Below are positions 8,055 through 16,022 of a stretch of DNA of 46,471 bases, piece after piece. Source of the DNA: JBECKS01 sp964557005 (GTDB taxonomy: Bacteria; Pseudomonadota; Gammaproteobacteria; Pseudomonadales; JBECKS01). The DNA lies in NCBI GenBank assembly GCA_964557005.1, contig CAZKYI010000012.1:1-46471 (forward strand), read 5' to 3'. Each line of letters opens with the position of its first letter. Within the stretch, counting starts at the first letter, position 1. Below the pieces are notes generated by a model, which had not been told where the DNA came from, searched no databases, and saw only the letters and a list, made by a program, of their open reading frames with translations. A program made the translations under genes and the position numbers.

Positions 8055-10709
8055 ATGAGCAAGTCTTTAGTCATTGTCGAGTCACCTGCCAAGGCCAAAA
8101 CCATCAATAAATACCTGGGCAAGGAATACACCGTTAAATCCAGTGTCGGCCATGTGCGTGACCTTCCTGTGAGCGGAGGCACTCAGGTTGACCCCAAAGA
8201 GCGTGCCAAACAGGCAGCGCTCACACGCAAGATGGACCCTGAAACCAAAAGCAAATACAAACAGGAAAAGTCCAAAAGTCAGTTGTTTAGCCGCATGGGG
8301 ATTGACCCTGAACATGGCTGGAAGGCGAATTACCAGATACTCCCTAACAAGGAAAAGGTGGTGAAAGAGTTGGTAAAACTGGCGAAGGAAGCCGACACCA
8401 TTTATCTCGCGACCGATTTGGACAGGGAAGGAGAGGCGATTGCCTGGCATTTGCGTGAAGTGATTGGCGGTGACGATGCGCGCTACAAGCGTGTGGTGTT
8501 TAACGAAATTACCAAATCCGCCATCAAGGGAGCCTTTGAAAATCCGGGTGAACTGGATTTAAGCCGTGTGAATGCACAACAGGCAAGGCGTTTTCTGGAT
8601 CGCGTGGTCGGTTTTATGGTGTCGCCCCTGTTATGGGCAAAAGTGGCACGCGGCTTGTCGGCAGGGCGTGTGCAGTCGGTGGCGGTGAAATTGATTGTGG
8701 AGCGTGAGCGCGAAATTCGCGCTTTTATTCCCGAAGAGTATTGGGAACTCACGGCAGATACACAAACCCGCAGCAAACAGGCGCTGAATCTGGAAGTCGC
8801 CAAACAGGCGGGCGAGAAATTCGAGCCAAAAAATCGTGCGGATATTGATCAAGCGCTGACGGTGCTCGAAAAAGCCAGCTACACCGTGGCGAAACGTGAA
8901 AGCAAACCCACCAAAAGCAAGCCGGGCGCACCTTTTATTACTTCCACCTTGCAACAGGCAGCCAGTACCCGTTTGGGTTTCGGGGTGAAGAAAACCATGA
9001 TGATGGCTCAGCGTTTGTATGAAGCGGGTTATATCACCTATATGCGAACCGATTCGACCAACCTGAGTGATGAAGCACTGTCACAGGTACGCAGTTATAT
9101 TGAAAAAGAATTTGGTGCCAAATATCTGCCAAAGCAAGCCTTGGTGTATGGCAGTAAACAAGGTGCGCAGGAGGCACACGAAGCGATTCGTCCTTCGGAT
9201 GTGCATGTTAAAAGCACCCAGCTTGCGGGTATGGAACGCGATGCCGAGCGTTTGTATGAATTGATTTGGCGGCAGTTTGTAGCCTGCCAAATGAATCAGG
9301 CCGAATACCTGAGTACCAGCCTTACGGTGGAAGCTGCAAATTTTGAATTGCGCGCGCGTGGTCGGGTGCTGGTGTTTGATGGTTATACCCGTGTACAGCA
9401 GGCTATGTCCAAAAAAGGCAGTGAAGATACCGAGCTCCCCGATGTGCAGGAAGGTGAGGTGCTCAATTTGATTCAGTTAAATCCTTCGCAGCATTTTACC
9501 AAACCGGCTGCGCGTTATACCGAGGCCAGCCTGGTCAAGGAACTCGAAGCGCGTGGCATAGGCCGACCTTCCACCTATGCGGCGATTATCGGAACCATTC
9601 AGGAGCGCGGCTATGTGCGGGTTGAAAAACGCCGTTTCTTTGCCGAGAAGATGGGCGATATTGTCACTGAAAGGCTGGATGAAAGTTTTACCAATCTGAT
9701 GGATTATGGTTTTACGGCTGATATGGAAGCCACGCTCGATAAAGTCGCAGCGGGTGAGCTGTTATGGACAGATGTGCTTGATGATTTCTATAAAGGCTTT
9801 ACCGAGCAGCTCGATAAGGCCAGTTCCGAACGAGGTGGTATGCGCCATAATGATCCTACCAATACCGATGTTAAATGCCCCAAATGTGGTCGTAACATGC
9901 AGATTCGCACGGGTTCTACTGGCGTATTTCTTGGTTGTTCAGGCTACGGTTTGCCACCCAAGGAGCGTTGTAAAAGTACCATCAATCTGGTGTCGGGCGA
10001 GGAAGTGGTCGATGTCGAAAGCGAAGAAGAAGCCGAGTTGGCGGAAGTACAGGCTTTAAGACGCAAACGTCGATGCAAAAAATGTGAATCGGCAATGGAA
10101 AGTTATTTGCTGGATGAAAAACGCAAGCTGCATATTTGTGGCAATAACCCCGATTGTGATGGTTTTGAAATTGAGCGCGGCGAATTCAAAATCAAAGGTT
10201 ATGACGGCCCCATTGTCGAATGTGACAAGTGTGGTCAGGACATGCAGTTAAAGACGGGGCGTTTTGGCAAATACATGGGCTGCACCAACAGCGAGTGCAA
10301 AAACACACGCAAGTTATTGCGTAACGGCGAAGTGGCGCCGCCAAAAGTAGCGGCCATTGATATGCCGCATTTGAAATGTGCCAAAACTGATGATCACTTT
10401 GTACTGCGTGATGGCGCGGCAGGCATTTTTCTGGCCGCCAGCCAGTTTCCCAAGCATCGTGAAACCCGTGCGCCTTTGGTATCGGAATTGCGTGAAGTGA
10501 AAGACAAGCTGGATGATAAATATCGCTATTTGGTAGATGCACCTGTGAAAGATCCTGCGGGCAATCCCGTGCAGGTACGCTTTAGCCGCAAGAGCAAGGA
10601 GCAATATGTGATGAGCGAGGTTGATGGCAAGGCGACTGGCTGGCAGGCGCATTTTGAAGCAGGCAAGTGGGTGGAAAGTTCACCGCTCAAGGCTGGTTTT
10701 TCAAAATAA
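8055..10709 (+). CDS. topA: DNA topoisomerase I
   Basis: This 884-residue type IA topoisomerase relaxes negative supercoils through a 5'-phosphotyrosine intermediate. The N-terminal Toprim domain (SLVIVESPAKAKTINKYLG, DLDREGEAIAWH) is followed by the gate domains. The catalytic tyrosine is Y329 in GYITYMRTDST. Three C-terminal Cys4 zinc-finger modules are visible (CPKCGRNM, CKKCESAM, CDKCGQDM), then a zinc-less tail domain. Length and order match E. coli TopA (865, Y319). The upstream 180 bases contain GC-rich inverted stretches and an AT-rich TTTAATATCAT before the start, plausibly promoter DNA. psrA follows 12 bases after the stop. Confidence 0.97.
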   Translation: MSKSLVIVESPAKAKTINKYLGKEYTVKSSVGHVRDLPVSGGTQVDPKERAKQAALTRKMDPETKSKYKQEKSKSQLFSRMGIDPEHGWKANYQILPNKEKVVKELVKLAKEADTIYLATDLDREGEAIAWHLREVIGGDDARYKRVVFNEITKSAIKGAFENPGELDLSRVNAQQARRFLDRVVGFMVSPLLWAKVARGLSAGRVQSVAVKLIVEREREIRAFIPEEYWELTADTQTRSKQALNLEVAKQAGEKFEPKNRADIDQALTVLEKASYTVAKRESKPTKSKPGAPFITSTLQQAASTRLGFGVKKTMMMAQRLYEAGYITYMRTDSTNLSDEALSQVRSYIEKEFGAKYLPKQALVYGSKQGAQEAHEAIRPSDVHVKSTQLAGMERDAERLYELIWRQFVACQMNQAEYLSTSLTVEAANFELRARGRVLVFDGYTRVQQAMSKKGSEDTELPDVQEGEVLNLIQLNPSQHFTKPAARYTEASLVKELEARGIGRPSTYAAIIGTIQERGYVRVEKRRFFAEKMGDIVTERLDESFTNLMDYGFTADMEATLDKVAAGELLWTDVLDDFYKGFTEQLDKASSERGGMRHNDPTNTDVKCPKCGRNMQIRTGSTGVFLGCSGYGLPPKERCKSTINLVSGEEVVDVESEEEAELAEVQALRRKRRCKKCESAMESYLLDEKRKLHICGNNPDCDGFEIERGEFKIKGYDGPIVECDKCGQDMQLKTGRFGKYMGCTNSECKNTRKLLRNGEVAPPKVAAIDMPHLKCAKTDDHFVLRDGAAGIFLAASQFPKHRETRAPLVSELREVKDKLDDKYRYLVDAPVKDPAGNPVQVRFSRKSKEQYVMSEVDGKATGWQAHFEAGKWVESSPLKAGFSK

Positions 10710-10721
10710 TAAAAACAATGA

Positions 10722-11375
10722 ATGATGAATCATAACAACACCATCGATAACATTCTGGATGCTGCCGAAACCCTGTTTGCCGACAAGGGTTTCAGTGAAA
10801 CTTCCCTGCGTGCCATTACCAGTGAAGCGGGAGTGAATCTGGCAGCAGTGAACTACCACTTCGGTTCCAAACAAAAATTGATACAGGCGGTGTTTGCGCG
10901 TTTTCTCGATCCTTTCAGCAATCACCTCAATACCCAGTTGATTGAGCGTTTTAAAGATTCTGATGAGCATCCGCCGCAGCTCAAGGAACTGCTCGAATTA
11001 TTTGCTTACACTGTTTATGCCCAGCGTCAGGAGCGTCTGAAAACCAAGGATCAGGTGTTTGTACGCTTGATAGGTCTGGCGTTTAATCAAGGCGAAGGGC
11101 ATTTATTAAAATTTATTCGTGAAAAATATGGCGATGTTTTTTCCCGCTATATGGACTTATATAAGCAAGCCTGCCCCCATGTTCCCGGTGAGGAACTGTT
11201 TTGGCGCATTCATTTTTCACTGGGTGCTGCCATGTTTTCACTCTCAGGTTTTGAAATTCTGGCGGCTTTTGCACCCAAAACCGAAAACATACAAACACCT
11301 TCTGCAATCACCGTTTATAAATACATTATTCCTTTTTTGATTGCTGGTTTGAATGCACCTGCGCAGGATGAGTAA
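10722..11375 (+). CDS. psrA: PsrA-type TetR-family regulator of fatty-acid metabolism
   Basis: This is 217 residues with an N-terminal TetR helix-turn-helix (ETLFADKGFSETSLRAITSE, then GVNLAAVNYHFGSKQKLIQ) and an alpha-helical ligand domain. Similarity to Pseudomonas PsrA is high over the HTH and continues into the C-terminal domain (LIGLAFNQGEGHLLKFI, ELFWRIHFSLGAAMFSLSG). In Pseudomonas, PsrA represses beta-oxidation genes, is released by long-chain fatty acids, and affects rpoS; its gene lies close to topA there too. Here it starts 12 bases after topA, so it may be read through from it. The many acyl-CoA genes in this window are candidate targets, but I did not find a convincing GAAAC-N4-GTTTC site in front of them. 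Confidence 0.88.
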   Translation: MMNHNNTIDNILDAAETLFADKGFSETSLRAITSEAGVNLAAVNYHFGSKQKLIQAVFARFLDPFSNHLNTQLIERFKDSDEHPPQLKELLELFAYTVYAQRQERLKTKDQVFVRLIGLAFNQGEGHLLKFIREKYGDVFSRYMDLYKQACPHVPGEELFWRIHFSLGAAMFSLSGFEILAAFAPKTENIQTPSAITVYKYIIPFLIAGLNAPAQDE

Positions 11376-11512
11376 GGTTTAAGTGTTTTTTCAGCAGGAA
11401 ATTCGGTAGCATCACTGCGCGCAAGCATTTTTACGGAAGCTGCCTGCCAATCAATATGGAATCCCAGTTGTTATAAACGATTTTGTCGTCACGTTCATAT
11501 CGAGGTATTGCC

Positions 11513-12070
11513 ATGTTCCCTCAATTTACTTCCTTCAGAAAAACAACCGCTTTCTTTTTGCTTGTGTTTATCCTTTCTGGCTTTCTGGCGGCTTGCGGGA
11601 GTGATGGGGATAGTGGTGGCAGCAAGGCCAAGGTAAGAATGTGTTACGAAACGCATTATGATATTGCTCCTCCGGTCATGTACTTGCTGTGTCAGGGCGA
11701 GGAGCATTATTGTGAAGACGGCAGAGCCTATCTTGCTGCTTATAAAAACTGGGATGATTGTTATGATGATCAGGACATTGTGCAATCTAATTGGTCTAGC
11801 TCAGGTTATGGTACACCGCAACCCGGCCCCAAATCCCTTGAAGTGACCGAAGGTTTCGGATCTAGCAGCGGTGGAGGCGGCGGTAGCGGAACAGGCGACT
11901 CTTATGATTGCAACTCGGTTTGGACGGGTTCACCTGGGGACCACGCGCAATACACTTGTATGGGAGCCTGTGCTGAATACAATTTTGGTAATACCGCAGG
12001 TGTTAATGCGAATTGCGGTATTTTGGCTGGTTACGGGGCGGCTACAAAAAATTCCTGTAAAGTTTGTTAA
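11513..12070 (+). CDS. Cysteine-rich lipoprotein of unknown function
   Basis: This is 185 residues. The N-terminus has a charged start, a hydrophobic core and the lipobox LAAC, followed by GSDGDSGGS, so it should be an acylated envelope lipoprotein. The Asp shortly after the lipidated Cys is not at position +2, so outer-membrane sorting is likely. The mature part has two Cys-containing modules separated by a Gly/Ser linker (SSSGGGGGSGTG); the second ends CKVC. Start 11513 was chosen because GAGG lies 8-11 bases upstream and the signal peptide then begins correctly. No family recognised. It precedes a second lipoprotein by about 40 bases. Confidence 0.72.
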   Translation: MFPQFTSFRKTTAFFLLVFILSGFLAACGSDGDSGGSKAKVRMCYETHYDIAPPVMYLLCQGEEHYCEDGRAYLAAYKNWDDCYDDQDIVQSNWSSSGYGTPQPGPKSLEVTEGFGSSSGGGGGSGTGDSYDCNSVWTGSPGDHAQYTCMGACAEYNFGNTAGVNANCGILAGYGAATKNSCKVC

Positions 12071-12112
12071 CCCCATGTTTTTAATTTCTTCTGATAACAA
12101 ATGAGGTGTTGT

Positions 12113-13027
12113 ATGTTGAAATCTACTTTAAGTAAAAACTATTTGGCGGTGTTGGTTCTGTTTGGTGCAAGTGCATTGTTGCTTGCCTGTGGCAGTAGTG
12201 GTGGTAGCAGTGACAAGAATAAGTTTGATACTTCAAAATTGATTGGCAGTTGGTATTACAGTGAGAAAGAATCAGACAATCCAGAGGAGCAATACCATAT
12301 TGTGCTCACTTTTCTTGATGACAAAACTTACGTTATTGCCAATGACGAAGACGACGAAGATGGGGCTGGTGAGGATGGTTTTGAAGCAGGAACTTACACA
12401 GTGGACAAAAACGGTGTTTTCAAAACTCAAGCGCGTGTTGATAACAACGGCGAATGGGGTTTTTCTCACCCTTGTGATAATGAAACGGTAAAGCTGGAAG
12501 TGATTAATAATGGTAATACCTTGAAAGTGACTGCTGATGGTGGCGTGGGCGACGGTTGTACTGGCGATGGTGGTAGTGAATCTTTTGAACTGAGCCGAGT
12601 GACTTCTTCCAGTAATGCTCTGATTGGTTCCTGGTTATTAGGTGAGGTTGGTTTTAAAGATGCCGACGAGTTTGCTTTGGCAACTTTTTTGAATGACGGT
12701 ACTTACATGCTGATAAACAAAGAGGCGGGTAGCGACGACTCTGGTATTGAGCGTGGCACTTTTGAACCGAATCCCGAAAACAATGAAGTGCTATTTACTG
12801 TTATCACAGATACCAATGGAGAAGCGGGTTTTTCGCATCCTTGTTCGGTACTTAATGAGGAACATGATCATGAATATCCAGCAGGTGCATTAAATTGCGG
12901 GCCAGAAGGAACGGATATTGAGCAAACGCTTGAGGTAGACGGCGATACACTGACCTTTATCAGTGAGGCTGACACGATTGCCAATGACGATGAGGAACAG
13001 CCTGTTGTATTGAAGCGTGTAAAATAA
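12113..13027 (+). CDS. Lipoprotein with two tandem lipocalin-like repeats
   Basis: This is 304 residues with a signal peptide and lipobox (LLLACGSSGGSS). The mature protein is an internal duplication. Each half opens LIGSW and contains an F(L)xD(K/G)TY(V/M) strand, an acidic insert, a GT(Y/F) strand and a shared GExGFSHPC motif (near residues 120 and 240). The LIGSW-start pattern resembles lipocalin-like META/DUF barrels, so two small beta-barrels are likely. A GAGGTG ribosome site precedes ATG 12113. Acidic composition suggests metal or cation binding (inference). Ligand unknown. Probably co-transcribed with the lipoprotein at 11513. Confidence 0.72.
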   Translation: MLKSTLSKNYLAVLVLFGASALLLACGSSGGSSDKNKFDTSKLIGSWYYSEKESDNPEEQYHIVLTFLDDKTYVIANDEDDEDGAGEDGFEAGTYTVDKNGVFKTQARVDNNGEWGFSHPCDNETVKLEVINNGNTLKVTADGGVGDGCTGDGGSESFELSRVTSSSNALIGSWLLGEVGFKDADEFALATFLNDGTYMLINKEAGSDDSGIERGTFEPNPENNEVLFTVITDTNGEAGFSHPCSVLNEEHDHEYPAGALNCGPEGTDIEQTLEVDGDTLTFISEADTIANDDEEQPVVLKRVK

Positions 13028-13031
13028 TTTT

Positions 13032-13114
13032 TTGTCGTCCCGAGCGTAGTCGAGGGATCTCACACCAGATTCTTCGACTTCACTCGCTCACGCTCGTTAC
13101 GCTCAGAATGACAA
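13032..13114. repeat. Dispersed palindromic element, fullest copy
   Basis: The ends are imperfect inverted repeats: TTGTCGTCCCGAGCG at the left, and the complement of TTGTCATTCTGAGCG at the right (12 of 15 match). Between them lie CGAGGGATCTC and GATTCTTCGACTTCAC blocks. The element fills the space between the convergent lipoprotein and nth genes and abuts the nth stop codon. Partial copies lie at 927, 40249 and 46100. It looks like a small non-coding mobile or REP-like element that also serves as a transcript end. Confidence 0.75.
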
Positions 13115-13750
13115 CTACTCGTAAATTTTGTTCTTAAACTCACACAAATCCTCAATCACACAACTCATACATTTTGGTTTGCGCGCAATACAGGTATAAC
13201 GCCCGTGCAAAATCAGCCAGTGGTGAGCATCTACCTTGAATTCCTCAGGAATAAATTTAATAAGCTTTTTTTCAACTTCCAGCACATTTTTCCCCGGCGC
13301 AATGCCAGTGCGATTGGATACGCGAAAAATATGCGTGTCCACAGCCATCACCGCATGTCCAAAGGCGGTGTTTAGCACCACATTGGCAGTTTTTCGACCA
13401 ACACCCGGCAAGGCTTCCAGTGCTTCACGATTATCAGGCACTTGTGAGTGATGCTGCTTGATTAAAATCTCGCAGGTTTTAATTACATTTTTCGCCTTGG
13501 TTTTATAAAGGCCGATGGTTTTGATATAGCTTTCCAGTTTTTTAATACCCAGTTTATGAATTGCTTCGGGTGTGTTGGCGATGGGATAAAGAATGGCGGT
13601 GGCTTTATTAACGCTGACATCAGTTGCTTGCGCAGAAAGCATCACCGAAATCAGTAACTCAAAAGTAGAGTGATACACCAGCTCGGTGGTGGGGTTGGGA
13701 TTTTGTTCACGTAAACGTGAAAAAATTTCTGTGCGTTTTTGTTGGTTCAT
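13115..13750 (-). CDS. nth: Endonuclease III
   Basis: This is 211 residues. It is a bifunctional DNA glycosylase/AP lyase that removes oxidised pyrimidines. The helix-hairpin-helix LPGVGRKTANVV carries the nucleophile K120, the catalytic aspartate is D138 in VDTHIFRV, and the [4Fe-4S] cluster ligands are C187, C194, C197 and C203. All are at the same numbers as in E. coli Nth. The start at 13750 is chosen over an upstream in-frame codon because it gives the canonical N-terminus (MNQQKRTEIF). It begins 1 base after the rsxE stop, the usual rsxE-nth order. Confidence 0.96.
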   Translation of the reverse strand: MNQQKRTEIFSRLREQNPNPTTELVYHSTFELLISVMLSAQATDVSVNKATAILYPIANTPEAIHKLGIKKLESYIKTIGLYKTKAKNVIKTCEILIKQHHSQVPDNREALEALPGVGRKTANVVLNTAFGHAVMAVDTHIFRVSNRTGIAPGKNVLEVEKKLIKFIPEEFKVDAHHWLILHGRYTCIARKPKCMSCVIEDLCEFKNKIYE

Positions 13751-13751
13751 T

Positions 13752-14468
13752 TCAGGAAATAGTACCCGTAGTACGAACACGTTTACTACCAGCGACTACT
13801 TTTTCTTTTGTAGCTGGTTTCATCGCTTTATAACGAGTATCGATTACATTCTTTCCTGCAATCAGCAAGCCCAAACCAATAAAAGCGCCCGAAGGAAACA
13901 GGGCAAACAGAAAATGGAGATGTTCAAACAAAAGGATTTCTGAGTTGGCAAAGTGTTCACCCAATAACAGTTCCATGTTGGCAAACAACGTGCCTTGTCC
14001 AAGCAGTTCGCGTATGGCACCTAATATCACAAGCGGTATTAGCAAACCCATGCCTGTGATAAATCCATCAATGGCAGAGCGCAGCGGTGGATTTTTGGAA
14101 GCAAACACTTCTGCACGACTTATCACAGCGCAGTTGGCTGCAATCAGCGGCATAAAAATTCCAAGTATTTCGTGCAGTTCAAAGGCAAGCGCCTGCATGC
14201 TCAATTGCACACAGGTGGTGAGTGCAGCAATAATAATAACAAAAGCAGGCAATCGAATAAGCGTGTTAAGCTGATGTCTGATTAACGATACCGCCAGATT
14301 GGAACAGGTGAGTACAGCAACAATGCCCATGCCCATGCCCAGCGCATTGACCACGCTGTTGGATACTGCAAGCATGGGGCAAAGCCCCAGCAACTGAATC
14401 AGGGCAGGATTGTGTTGCCACAGGTGATGATGGTATGGGTTATTCATGGTGTTGTTTGTGTTGCTCAA
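13752..14468 (-). CDS. rsxE: Rsx/Rnf electron transport complex subunit E
   Basis: This 238-residue polytopic inner-membrane protein has six hydrophobic spans and the RsxE/A family motifs NPALIQLLGLCPMLAVS near the N-terminus and LIAANCAVISRAEVFA mid-protein. RsxA and RsxE are homologous, inverted in the membrane, and together ligate the intramembrane [2Fe-2S] centre; the Cys in LLGLCP and in ANCAVI are the expected ligands. It overlaps rsxG by 29 bases and is followed directly by nth. The C-terminal tail is basic (MKPATKEKVVAGSKRVR). Confidence 0.94.
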   Translation of the reverse strand: MSNTNNTMNNPYHHHLWQHNPALIQLLGLCPMLAVSNSVVNALGMGMGIVAVLTCSNLAVSLIRHQLNTLIRLPAFVIIIAALTTCVQLSMQALAFELHEILGIFMPLIAANCAVISRAEVFASKNPPLRSAIDGFITGMGLLIPLVILGAIRELLGQGTLFANMELLLGEHFANSEILLFEHLHFLFALFPSGAFIGLGLLIAGKNVIDTRYKAMKPATKEKVVAGSKRVRTTGTIS

Positions 14469-15081
14469 GTTGTGCCAACAAGTGGTGTTGATGCTGGTTA
14501 AAATACACGAGGCTTCGGTAAACCGTATTCACTACTGCGCGTGATGTAAGTGTGGCACCGCTTATCTGGTCAAACGCGCCGCCATCTTGTTTCAGCGCCC
14601 AGTGCTTGTGTTCAGTATTCTCAAGACTTTTGTTGTTAAAGCCGAGCATCCAGTTGGATTTTTGAATTTCGATGGCATCACCAAGACCTTGTGTTTCATT
14701 GTGCGGTGGCAGAACGCGAACAGCGGCGAGACTTCCATCGAAATGGATAGAAACCATTATCTGAATGTCACCGCCATAACCATCGAGTGCAGTGGCGGGA
14801 AAAATGACTGCTTTGGGTGTGTTATCCCAAAAAGCAAAGTAGGCGTATTCTGCCTTGCGGTTTGAAAGTGTGCCTGCATCGAGCAACACTTTATCTTCAA
14901 TTAGCTTGTTATTGTAACTGTGTGTCGGAAGCAACTCAGACAAGGTTTTTTCAAACGCTTTCTGTTGATTGGCTTCAACAAAAGCTTGCATCTGCCGATG
15001 GGTAAATACAACGAGCACTATGCTTATCAGCAAAAGGCTGACTAACACAATACTGTTGCTGGCGATGGATTTAAAACTCAT
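14440..15081 (-). CDS. rsxG: Rsx/Rnf electron transport complex subunit G
   Basis: This is 213 residues with one N-terminal membrane anchor and a periplasmic FMN-binding domain. The covalent flavin site is visible as SGATLTSRAV near the C-terminus; the threonine before Ser carries phosphoester-linked FMN in the family. The start at 15081 is chosen because its ATG overlaps the rsxD stop by 4 bases and gives a normal N-terminus (MSFKSIASNS); a longer in-frame extension runs into rsxD. Flavinylation would need an ApbE-type enzyme encoded elsewhere. Overlaps rsxE by 29 bases. Confidence 0.93.
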   Translation of the reverse strand: MSFKSIASNSIVLVSLLLISIVLVVFTHRQMQAFVEANQQKAFEKTLSELLPTHSYNNKLIEDKVLLDAGTLSNRKAEYAYFAFWDNTPKAVIFPATALDGYGGDIQIMVSIHFDGSLAAVRVLPPHNETQGLGDAIEIQKSNWMLGFNNKSLENTEHKHWALKQDGGAFDQISGATLTSRAVVNTVYRSLVYFNQHQHHLLAQLEQHKQHHE

Positions 15082-16022
15082 GTGCGTCCACCCGTTTTCG
15101 ACTGCGTATAGTAATCGATGGTTGGTACGCACAGATTCATCAGCAGCACTGCAAATGCGATGGCATCAGGATAATGTCCCCAGGTGCGAATCACATAAAT
15201 CAATACGCCGATACCCGCACCATAAATCAAACGGCCTCTATTGCTGGTAGCCGCAGTAACAGGGTCGCTTGCAATAAAGAAAGCGCCTAACATGGTGCCA
15301 CCTGAGAACAGGTGAAACAGCGGTGATGCAAAACGATCAGGGTCTACCGCAAAACCAATGCTGGATAAAATAATCAGGCTTGCCAAAAAACTAAACGGAA
15401 TATGCCAGTTGATGATTTTTCTGCTGTACAAATAAATTCCGCCAATCAGAAAGCCAACATTCACCCATTCCCAACCTGCGCTTGAAAATACACCGTTAAA
15501 AACCGTTTCGTGCATAAATTCAGGTTTGCTCAATCCTTGCGATAAAGCGGTTTTGAACCTGTCCAGCGGTGTCGCGCCGCTGAAGGCATCGGCAATGTTT
15601 TCAGTAGTATTGGCCGAAAGCCATGAACTCATTTCAAGCGGGTAGGACACCAGGAGCAAGGCATAACCCGCCATGGCAGGATTAAAAGGATTGTTACCCA
15701 AACCACCATAGAGATGTTTGGCAAAAATAATGGCGAAGCCAACGCCCACAACAAGCATCCACCAGGGAAGCAGTGGTGGCAGTGCCAGCGCCAATAACAC
15801 GCCTGTGACTACAGCGCTTAAATCACTCAGACTGTGTTTAATATCGCGTTTGCGAAGACGCAGCATGATGGCTTCAAACATCACTGCGCTGCTTGTTGCA
15901 ATTAACAGATTGAATAATACGCCCTCACCAAAAAACCAGACCAGTGCACACACACCAGGAATACAGGCAAGCAGAACTTGCAGCATTAAATAACTGAGTG
16001 TGCGATTCATATTCAGGCTCAT
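15078..16022 (-). CDS. rsxD: Rsx/Rnf electron transport complex subunit D
   Basis: This 314-residue polytopic membrane protein is related to NqrB. The covalent FMN motif is FSGATPLD. Other family landmarks are KHLYGGLGNNPFNPAMAGYA and AFFIASDPVTAATSNRGR. It is about 40 residues shorter than the E. coli protein: the usual N-terminal cytoplasmic leader before the first span is largely missing, and the protein starts almost at TM1 (MSLNMNRTLSYLMLQVLLA). Its start overlaps the upstream RsxB/C' fusion stop by 4 bases, so there is no room for a separate rsxC between them. Confidence 0.93.
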   Translation of the reverse strand: MSLNMNRTLSYLMLQVLLACIPGVCALVWFFGEGVLFNLLIATSSAVMFEAIMLRLRKRDIKHSLSDLSAVVTGVLLALALPPLLPWWMLVVGVGFAIIFAKHLYGGLGNNPFNPAMAGYALLLVSYPLEMSSWLSANTTENIADAFSGATPLDRFKTALSQGLSKPEFMHETVFNGVFSSAGWEWVNVGFLIGGIYLYSRKIINWHIPFSFLASLIILSSIGFAVDPDRFASPLFHLFSGGTMLGAFFIASDPVTAATSNRGRLIYGAGIGVLIYVIRTWGHYPDAIAFAVLLMNLCVPTIDYYTQSKTGGRT

